A stretch of 64,000 nucleotides of DNA from Beroe forskalii (lineage: Eukaryota; Ctenophora; Nuda; Beroida; Beroidae). A program made the translations under genes and the position numbers. The notes below the pieces were generated by a model. That model was not told the origin of the DNA, made no database searches, and saw nothing but the letters and a program-made list of their open reading frames with translations. This document shows positions 56,095 to 64,000 of the stretch, in pieces. The stretch lies in the NCBI GenBank assembly GCA_011033025.1, contig WFMF01000075.1:310001-374000 (forward strand). The letters run 5' to 3'. The first letter of the stretch is position 1; each line of letters opens with the position of its first letter.

Positions 56095-56240
56095 TTAATC
56101 TGGTTAACTGTCGATGGACAGTTACCGGTCACTGAATGGTCAGTTACCGCTAACGGACAGTTACTGGTCGGTTGACGGATAGTTACCGCCCACGGACAGT
56201 TACCGGTCGTTTGACCGTCGTTTACTGGTCACTGAACGGT
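56095..56240. repeat. degenerate short tandem repeat, GGACAGTTACCGGTC
   Basis: About eight diverged units of 17-20 bp (GACAGTTACC, GGTCACTGAA). Confidence 0.7.
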
Positions 56241-57087
56241 CGGTTATCATCCTGGTCGCTATTAAAAGCCGCTGCAAATGTTTCTCTGGGCCCACTCTTT
56301 AGTCAGCATTTGCAAACCCTTTCTACATTCCGATGCTAACGTGGGGGTGATTCCGGTGCTAATTTCGAGGGTCCCAAAGATATAATAGCAAATTACCTTA
56401 TTGTAACAAATTTAGTAAGCAACTAATTAATCGTCAGGAAAATAAGAAAGCATCAAATTAAGAAACTTTTTAAAGGTCGAACATTAATTAAGAAGCTTTT
56501 AAGAAATTAAGATGCAGTTTATTAAGAAACTTTTTTGCCCGGTTTCTTAATTAACTGCTTTCTTAATTTCATGTAATAAGGTACACGTACCAAAATAGTG
56601 ATTACACCAATCATTAATGATTAAAATTACACTCATTCAATAATTGAATTTTCATAATCCTCTCTTTCATTCTGTCCTTGTACCGGAAACATTGTGCGAC
56701 TCCGTTAATTTGTTTGGATAACTACGTTAATTAGTTTGGATATTCCATCTACATAGTTATGTATACCTACGCATTTTTTGTACAAAGCAAAACATTCCAT
56801 CTACATTGGGTAACATGCACTAATTAGGTTAACAAGAAAATGAATCTGCGTAGTGTGTTGCTTTGTACATCGTGTATACTTATAATGACTCTCAGTCTCT
56901 CTGATTGATGCTTTGATGATTCAGTACCAGTGGTAGAAATTGTGTTCTTATTTTGACGGATGAAAATTATGATCAAACAATTTCAGCAATCTTGAAATAT
57001 ACAATTCTTGCTTCTGATATTAGGGCTTTCATCAAAAAAAGTCGAATAAAATTGAACAGCTCACGATAAGCTCTATAAAATTCATGT
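56241..57087. other. AT-rich spacer
   Basis: Only AAGAAACTTTT/TTAATTAAG words at 56440-56580 stand out. No gene seen. Confidence 0.5.
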
Positions 57088-57264
57088 ACATAGACACGCG
57101 CCTATCGGGTCCATTTTGGGATACTGCCCGAGGGCGTAAGCCCGAGGGATGTATCCGGTTTTGGCCCGAGCCCGTAGGGCGAGGGTCTAAACCAATATGG
57201 ACCCGATCAGGCAAGTGTCTATATATTATAGACCCGCATGAAAACGTCAGAGGGTTCTATAATG
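57088..57264. mobile_element. TAGACAC foldback element, copy B
   Basis: Near-identical inverted copy of 41832-42014. GGGTCCATTTTGG...CCAATATGGACCC arms; internal GGGCGTAAGCCC hairpin with a GTAA loop. Confidence 0.85.
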
Positions 57265-58446
57265 AAAGACAAATGTACTCAGCAATAATTCTACCGATAG
57301 AAACGTGTTGACCAGCATTCTTCTGTCATTTATTAATTTTTCCCGAAATATTTTTGAGAATGTATAAATTATGATGAGTAGAATTTATAATGCCTACAAG
57401 TACAAATTATGATCATTTTGAAAATGATGATAACTAGTATGTATGTATGTATGACGTATGTATGTAAAGTGCACTCCTGTTGCCAGGGTGCTAGTGCCAT
57501 GCGACAAGACCCCTCAGGAAGCGACTGAGGGGGAAGGGTCGTCGGTCACGAATCGGCAATATGTTTGCATAATCAAAACTCCAAGTATTAGAGGACAGCT
57601 AACGGGTGATGACTAAATGGATTTCAATGTGCTCGAGATCTTGTTAAAGCTCAAAGGGGGGGGTCAACCTAATTTTTTTTGGAAAACACGTTTCTGAGAT
57701 AATGGTTGACCCAAAAGGTACACACTACACCCCGTGGGCCAACTTTTTGGCCGGGTTTGTTTGGTACCCCAGAGTCCAGACCACACTGGCGCATTTTTTC
57801 AAAAGCTTCTTGGACGAGATCTGGGGTGTGCAATCGATAACGGTCCCCTGAGATAATTTGAAGTCGATATCTCAAAATATGGCCGAAAAACTTATGCCCG
57901 TATATGGGCAATGGGCATACGCACGTCGTGCAAGCCTATTTCGGCCCATCACTTGGCCAAATATCAATATTTTTGAATGAAAGCAACTCAATTCGATATA
58001 TAGCGTTGAGTTACGCATTCCCTGCAAGTATGGGGTTGAATGCTGCTTGAATGGCGATTTGAGGTTGAAAAACATGCTTTTGAATGATGAGCACACAAAG
58101 GCGTTAGGTTACCAAGGTCAGAAGGTCACTCTACTACCCGTGTAATTGGCAGCCCCCCCCGCCCTGTTCACATGAAATATTGAAACCCTGCCCCAGTAGG
58201 CCTTCCTCGACCCCCTCCCCTGCTCTAAGGCACGACAGCTACCCTTAAACTACATTCTTCATAGTCCCATACTGCAATTATTAGACTTCACATTTTAAGA
58301 TGTCTTGTAGTTGTAGACTTTGAGATGTAGACTTTAAGATGTGTACTTTAAGATGTAGACTTTGAGATGTAGACTACCTTCATCATGAGCTACTTACATT
58401 GCAGTACACAAGTAGCACAATATAACAATTAATCCTACTATTTCAG
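57265..58446. other. spacer before the coiled-coil exons
   Basis: TATG tract at 57436-57472; tandem GATGTAGACTTTGA words at 58300-58375. Earlier exons of the coiled-coil gene may lie here but were not recognised. Confidence 0.45.
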
Positions 58447-58543
58447 TCAAAGTGGAGTTGGCTTCTGCTAATCGCAAATGGGCTGATGAGGAGACAAAAT
58501 ACAAAGACTCTCTTGCTGCTAAAGATATCGAGCTGAAGAACTG
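58447..58543 (+). CDS. coiled-coil protein, internal exon
   Basis: Acceptor actatttcag and donor gtagga bound 97 nt that read KVELASANRKWADEETKYKD then SLAAKDIELKN, a charged heptad-like helix. The last two bases (TG) complete Trp with the first base of the next exon at 59006. Neither a start exon nor a family could be recognised. Confidence 0.6.
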
Positions 58544-59005
58544 GTAGGATATTTTGAAAAATAGACACAGCCATAACTTATAATGGTGGCGTGTTTTGGA
58601 CGCACAATGAAACAGCATAGATTATAGGTAGTACTTTCGTTATTACATCGTTAGCCCATAATTGGAGGGAATAAATTAGTATCAATATAATAGCAATCAA
58701 CAATAAATTGTCAACATACTACTAACTTATTGTTACTGAGAGAATAAATTACAAAAAATCTAACAATTCAACAAGACCAATGGAGAACACTAAAATTATC
58801 TTACAACTACAATCCTATTTAAACCCCAAATTCTAGTCCTAAATTTCTGAATGCATTTATTCTCTTCGCGATCTAATTCTTATAATGGTGGCGTGTCGAA
58901 CTCCTACGTGCGCCAGTTTTGCATGAGCAGTGTAATCGTGCGCGGCTCACTGTCTGTTATGCTCCTCTACCAGGTATACGTTAAATTCAACACATTATGC
59001 TCCAG

Positions 59006-59144
59006 GTATGCAGAGAAGGAGAAAGCAGTTAATCTCATCTCTACTAAGAAGGAAAAAGAGATAGCCGATCTGGAGGAGATGATAAGGCTGAATAAGGAGA
59101 AAATTCAGAGTCTGGAACAAAATAATACCGTCACACCGATCCTG
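59006..59144 (+). CDS. coiled-coil protein, second exon
   Basis: Acceptor attatgctccag, donor gtaaat; 139 nt reading YAEKEKAVNLISTKKEKEIA, DLEEMIRLNKEKIQSLEQNN and TVTPIL. This continues the same coiled coil in frame and ends in phase 0. The gene presumably continues past the 59955 gap. Function unknown. Confidence 0.62.
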
Positions 59145-59399
59145 GTAAATCCGAAATCGATCGGGAACTATGTTTTTTTGTCTTTCTCATTTTTTGTTTT
59201 AAATTCAAATTTGCATCCACACCGGATCATGGAGATACAATAAACTTATTTGAGGAAAAAACATAGTAAGGGCTATACCAAACATGGGTGTGAAATAAAT
59301 CTTAATCTAGGTTTGAGGATTGAATCCGATAGCATATAGGTCAAGTATATACCCAAAAAAAACTTTCAAAAATTTTCGATGCGGAAACCCATTTTTTGG

Positions 59400-59954
59400 C
59401 CACGCCCATTTTGGGCAGTGGCCAAAAAATGAATCAACGATATCTCAGCTTCTGTTTATGGAAAAGTTATGAATGACCACTCTAACCGACGTAGAATTGT
59501 CGGTTTTGGTAGGATAGAACATGGTTTCAAAGTTCTATCTCAACCCATTCCCGAGATAATCCCAAATTTGGCCATTTTGGCTGTCCGTCAGGCCCAATTT
59601 GGGCATATGGGCAGCTCATGAGATGGAGAACATCATAACCATGTAACTCGACTGGAAATGATCGGTTTAGGAGGGTAGAGCATGGTTTCAAGGCTCTATC
59701 TCAACTCGCTCCCGAGATAATCCCCAATTTGGCCATTTTGGCTGTCCATGAAGCCCAATTTGGGCGTTTGGACAGCTAATGATATGGAGACCGTCAGAAC
59801 CATGGAACTCGACTGGAAATGGTCGGTTTATGAGGGTAGAGCATGTTTTTAAGGCTCTATCTCAACCCGTTTTCGAGATAATCCCCAATATGGCCGTTTT
59901 GGCTGTCCATGAGGCTCAGTTTGGGCATTTGGACAGTTAATGAGATGGAGAACA
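59400..59954. repeat. tandem repeat, unit about 161 bp, about 3 copies
   Basis: Unit CCCGAGATAATCCCCAATTT, GGCCATTTTGGCTGTCCATG, GACTGGAAATGGTCGG, GTAGAGCATGGTTTCAAGG. Runs into the N gap. Confidence 0.88.
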
Positions 59955-60054
59955 NNNNNNNNNNNNNNNNNNNNNNNNNNNNNNNNNNNNNNNNNNNNNN
60001 NNNNNNNNNNNNNNNNNNNNNNNNNNNNNNNNNNNNNNNNNNNNNNNNNNNNNN
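59955..60054. other. assembly gap, exactly 100 N
   Basis: A fixed-size run of N, the usual placeholder for a gap of unknown length. Confidence 0.99.
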
Positions 60055-60380
60055 AAATTTTTAAAATTTTCCTTTTCCCCCTAGTTGTTTTTATATGAAT
60101 AAAAAAGGGAGGAATTTTGTAAAATTTTTCCCTGGGGGGGAAACCCCCTTTTTCCAAAAATAAAATTTTTTTTTCAAAATTCCCTTTCCCCTTTTAGTTC
60201 CCCAGATATAAATTTTTGAAAATTTTTGGCAAATTTTTGGGGGGGGGAAGCCCCGCAAAAAATTTAAAGTTTCAATTTCCCAAACTCGCGGGTCAAATCA
60301 CGTAAAAGGGACAGGGGCCCGTTGCTCATGGGCCCATCATTCGCCGTCCAGGACGGGAACCGACTATGAATATAATAGGA
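60055..60380. other. low-quality sequence next to the gap
   Basis: Dominated by homopolymer runs (TTTTCCCC, GGGGGGGG, AAAATTTTT), unlike anything else here except similar runs in the following 3 kb; looks like poor base calling. Confidence 0.7.
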
Positions 60381-61449
60381 AAAAAGATTCTAATGCTATC
60401 GGTAAAAATCATATTATGAATTAATATGAATATTGAATAGTTGATATGTCGGGAAAAAGCAGGCGTTGACCCCCAAAGCTCCAAAGATCCGAAGGTCGAT
60501 TTACAAACAATAGATGATATTATTTAGAAGATAATAACCTCAACATTTTCATCAAAATTTCTTCACCGCCCATGGTATTGAAAAACATGCTAAAAGCAAC
60601 AAATCGACTCATGGTGATTTCAGTCCCTGTTTTCTACGTTCGTACCCCACTTTGGTATCAGGCTTGCTTTGTAACAGACCTCTTTTTAAACAGTTTGAAG
60701 AGTGAAAACTGTCTAAAGGGTTTTTTAAATTTTTAAAATCAGCACTAAAAATTTGGTTGTACTTATTTTAAATGGGTCAACTATGTTTACTACTCTTCAG
60801 GATTTGCTTATTGTACCCCCCAGATCAATCACATGTACACAAACTGAATCAGTATTGAAACGGGGGATTCACCACTCAGAAAAGGAAAACATCATTAACA
60901 CTTATTTATCTTGGGCTGATTTCCAGATTGGGCCCGCCTGGAAACTCAGTAATTGGTGAAACTAGCTACAAAAACTTATCAGTGTTTCATTATATTTATA
61001 TCAGTTATTAAGGAACACCCCACTGTTCCAAAATTTTCCCATTAATTAACTAACTAGGCCCCCCAGACATGATTTAAACTCAATAAAAATCCATACTAGA
61101 AACATTTTATTACTCAAAATTCAACCGTTTCCCACTTCAAGCAAAATTTATTTTTTCCAAAATTTAGATTGAGTAACGCTGCCTCATAAACCGTGGAACG
61201 CTTTAGTAAGGGTGACAATCACTGCCCGCCCGTGATAGGCACGTGTTAGTAACGTGCCCAAGTACAAAACGGACAAAATAACGCGTGCTATAAGGGTGTC
61301 TAGTAACGCGTGATCTGTAACACTGACTATAACGCGTGACTGAACCGTGAAAATAACACGTGTTTAGTAACGCGTTTCAAAAGCGAAACGCGCGTGCAAA
61401 GCGTGACTATCCGTGCCTGTAACCGTTCTGAACTGTCTGCCGGACTTAA

Positions 61450-61575
61450 CATACTACCACACTAAAATACGGGGGGGGGAAACTCAGTGAGTTATTCCTC
61501 CCAAAAAGTGAGATTCCCATCGGAGGCGCGCCCACTCCCCCGTCTCCGGGGTGTTATACGTTCGCCCTGAGGGGA
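61450..61575 (-). pseudogene. damaged copy of LGR exon LRRs 6-7
   Basis: Corresponds to 39441-39575 with several deletions (CTCACTTTTTGGGAGG side), so it is out of frame. Probably sequencing or assembly error. Confidence 0.6.
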
Positions 61576-61789
61576 AATGAGGTTACTTAAAAGTAATCTT
61601 AATGGGTAATTCAACTCTCTTGGGGCCCCCTACACTTGGATCAAAACAAGGAAGTTCAACCCCTCCAAATTCTTTTTATCAGAAGGGGTTTGGGGGATGG
61701 TCCCCTTAATCCCCTTATCTGATAAAACGAAGGAATTCAATCCTCAAATTTCCCTATATTCATGAAGGTTTTAGGATGGTCTCATTTTG

Positions 61790-61862
61790 GTACTCTGGTG
61801 GGAAGGTTTCCGGAGGTCCCCATCCAAAAATGGTTTTTTGTTTAGTCTGGGTACCAAAAGGA
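61790..61862 (-). pseudogene. damaged copy of LGR exon LRR 5
   Basis: Corresponds to 39821-39892 with internal deletions and a lost acceptor context. Confidence 0.55.
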
Positions 61863-62926
61863 AGGATATTTAGCAAAAACCAGATGACCGTTGATAGACA
61901 GATATAATATATCGACTTTTTACTGAAAATTTAATTTAATTACTAAAATATTTTTTTTGGGGGGTTTTAAAAAAAACCCCGGGTTTGAAAACCCCGTGCG
62001 TTGGATTTAACATTTTTAAAAACGTCTTTCGGGATCAACTCTTTGAAAATTTTTTGAATATTCACATTTCGTTCTTTCGTATTTAGAATGTACGGTTTCA
62101 GCTTTTTTAAGATTTTTACTAAACTCTACAGGCCCCAAACAGTGTTGCGACTTTTAACGTTAATAACGTTGGGGAAAATTTTTTCCTACCCCACCTACCA
62201 GACAAGAGATTCTGACTAAGAGGAATTTTATGAAAGGGTTTTTGATAAATAAATGCCTGGCGACAGTTGAGAGCTGAGCAAATTTCCGGAAAATTCAAGT
62301 AGGTTGCATGTAATTATATCTCCTGTCATTGACAAAAATTAAATAATCATAGCGGTTTTGGCATCGGCACCTATAATGATTATTTGGCAGCTTAGATACG
62401 AAGGTCATGAATCTATACTAAAATACCTATGTATCACCCTTGATCAGCTAAATATGAACATTGCTGATCATATTGTAGCACTTCTGTGCTGGGAGGCATG
62501 GGATATAAAAAAAAATAAAGGCTTTGATGATTTGATAAGGTCGGTTCGACAATCGTCTTGCTCTTAAGTCGCAGAAGGGATCAAATAATCCTCCAACGAT
62601 ATGTTGAGGGTGGTAGAATTTAAATTAGACTTTAGACCACCAAACTCATTATCGGTTAGATCTATTGCAATTAGTGTGTGATTTTCTGCCTTACTCTCAT
62701 TGGTGCTTTTGCTCAGCGTAAGATATCAGGTACCTTATAAGGTGAGACGGTGCAGTGGAGGAGCCTTCAATAATTCGACCGGATAGATAATAACCTTTTT
62801 GACAATTCATCAGAACGAGCATTTATGTATCATTTACAATTCACAACTTTTTCTATAAATAACAGAGATAACGCCGCATTTCCAATGAACATTTAAGTCT
62901 ACCTCCCTTCCTTTGAGCTGCAGCTT

Positions 62927-63125
62927 ACAGAGCAGCTAGGCTGGGGTTGATGAAGGCGTTGATGGCGGTTGACTTCCTGCCAGACATGTCGAGCACCACC
63001 GCGTTGGTGCTCTCCATGGTCGGGCACTTGGCGGATCTGGTTGTTCCGGAGGTTGACGTGCTGACTGCCGGGAACATGGTGAAGAAGTCGGCTGATATCT
63101 CCTCTATCTGACACTCGTTTAGCGT
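62927..63125 (-). pseudogene. damaged copy of LGR exon LRRs 2-4
   Basis: About 90 percent alike to 41027-41224, but with a G insertion near 63025 and an A deletion near 63056 that shift frame and largely compensate, plus a substituted block at 62964-62985. Flanking splice sites remain. Errors rather than natural decay are likely. Confidence 0.7.
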
Positions 63126-63849
63126 TCTGAGGGAGGAGGAGAGGGGTTAGATTGTTAGAGGAGAGGTGTTAGCTGTTAGAATCTCAGAGCAGATAGAGAG
63201 AATAATACCTTGAGGAGAGGTGTTAGACTGTTAGAGTTGATAGAGAGAATAATACCATGAGGACCCGGTGTTGGGGACTGTTATCAGCAGATAGAGAGAA
63301 TAATACCATGAGGAGGGTGTTAGACTGTTAAAGTTAAGATAGAGAGAATAATCTCCATGAGGACAGGTGTTATTCTCAGAGCAGATAGAGAGAATAATAA
63401 CCATGACTTAGAGTGGAGATTGGTATCTTGGAACGTGATCCATTCTATCTTTGTAAATGCGTCATGGAGGACTTTTAAATTAGGACAATAAATCAATGCT
63501 GTCCGGTTTTAATTTATTAATCTGATCCACGTTTTCCATTAAAGTTTCAGCTTAAGTCAGGAAAACCGTGACAGGGCATGGTTTGAGTATCGGCGGCATA
63601 TTATTAGCTGACAGTCCGTTTGACATTGACCAATCAGTGTGCAAGTTGACCGTAAACTCATAATGCAGACGACATTGGTGCTATTTTTATCATACCAGCT
63701 GATTAATGAAAAGCAGCACAATCGTGATCCTAACACGTTATTCAATTCGTGCCGGGTTATTGCGTGATTGATATTGTTTTTGTTGTTGCATTTGTTATCG
63801 TACAATAGTCCTCGGCAATGTTGTACCACAGGAACATGATGAAAATTAG

Positions 63850-64000
63850 TATCCATTAGTTACCATTAGTATCCGTGGATACTAAATTAGTATCCATTAG
63901 TTACCATTAGTTACCATCAGTTACCATCCAGTATCCACCCAGTTACCACGGATACTAAAAATTGCCGTTAGTTACCATTTAGTATCCATTAGTATCCACG
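63850..64000. repeat. short tandem repeat AGTATCCATTAGTTACCATT
   Basis: 10-bp words TAGTATCCAT and TAGTTACCAT alternate to the window end, with two GTGGATACTAA inversions. Confidence 0.85.

Larger units (their letters stand above)
60380..63830. repeat. noisy second copy of 38170-42550
   Basis: Runs colinear with the LGR intron/exon region: the CACGTG array, the tandem GATCGAAACGAAGG block, the LRR exons and the 60-bp array all recur in order, with very many indels concentrated in homopolymers and GC runs. It lacks the TAGACAC element and about 470 bp of 42037-42508. Confidence 0.9.

Noticed and set aside
59849..60157. ORF running through the N gap
   Set aside because: Spans unknown bases and low-quality sequence.

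Overview
This is a draft-quality animal nuclear genome window. It shows spliced protein genes with canonical GT-AG introns, long repeat-filled introns, a tRNA-derived SINE, and rhodopsin-family receptors. I cannot name the species. A glycoprotein-hormone-receptor-like LGR whose 7TM region is split by introns, together with dense foldback and DNA elements, suits an early-branching or marine invertebrate (cnidarian-like); this is a weak inference.

The backbone is one minus-strand gene, visible from 44352 down to 5536, encoding a leucine-rich-repeat G-protein-coupled receptor (LGR). I could reassemble 19 exons by hand, about 980 residues. In order they give at least 20 LRRs, a hinge, seven TM helices closely resembling vertebrate FSH/TSH receptors, and a cytoplasmic tail. 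The signal-peptide exon and LRR cap were not found. Two plus-strand genes accompany it: an intronless orphan class A GPCR (46738-48255), upstream of the visible LGR exons, and an intronless PAN/apple + sushi type I membrane protein (15983-17380), nested antisense inside the 15.4-kb LGR intron between the TM3 and TM4 exons. Two exons of a coiled-coil gene lie at 58447-59144.

Most of the rest is mobile and repetitive DNA. 1-2354 and 20312-21481 hold three copies of a 1.1-kb hairpin-tipped repeat, one carrying a Harbinger-like MITE. 10398-20198 is a giant foldback element with a minisatellite loop. Its right arm is split by a 4.85-kb tandem Helitron (14157-19005) whose empty site survives in the left arm; the PAN/sushi gene sits inside this Helitron. 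24-41 kb contains intronic minisatellites (splice-acceptor-derived, 22-bp, 12-bp and 14-bp units) and a SINE. 49.15-56.05 kb is bounded by inverted copies of one end sequence and is filled with near-perfect palindromes, CRE-like TGACGTCA sites and UUCG-loop hairpins.

A 100-N gap lies at 59955-60054. The sequence after it (60380-63830) is a noisy second copy of 38170-42550, including damaged copies of three LGR exons. It is most simply a misplaced haplotype or low-quality contig rather than a real gene duplication.
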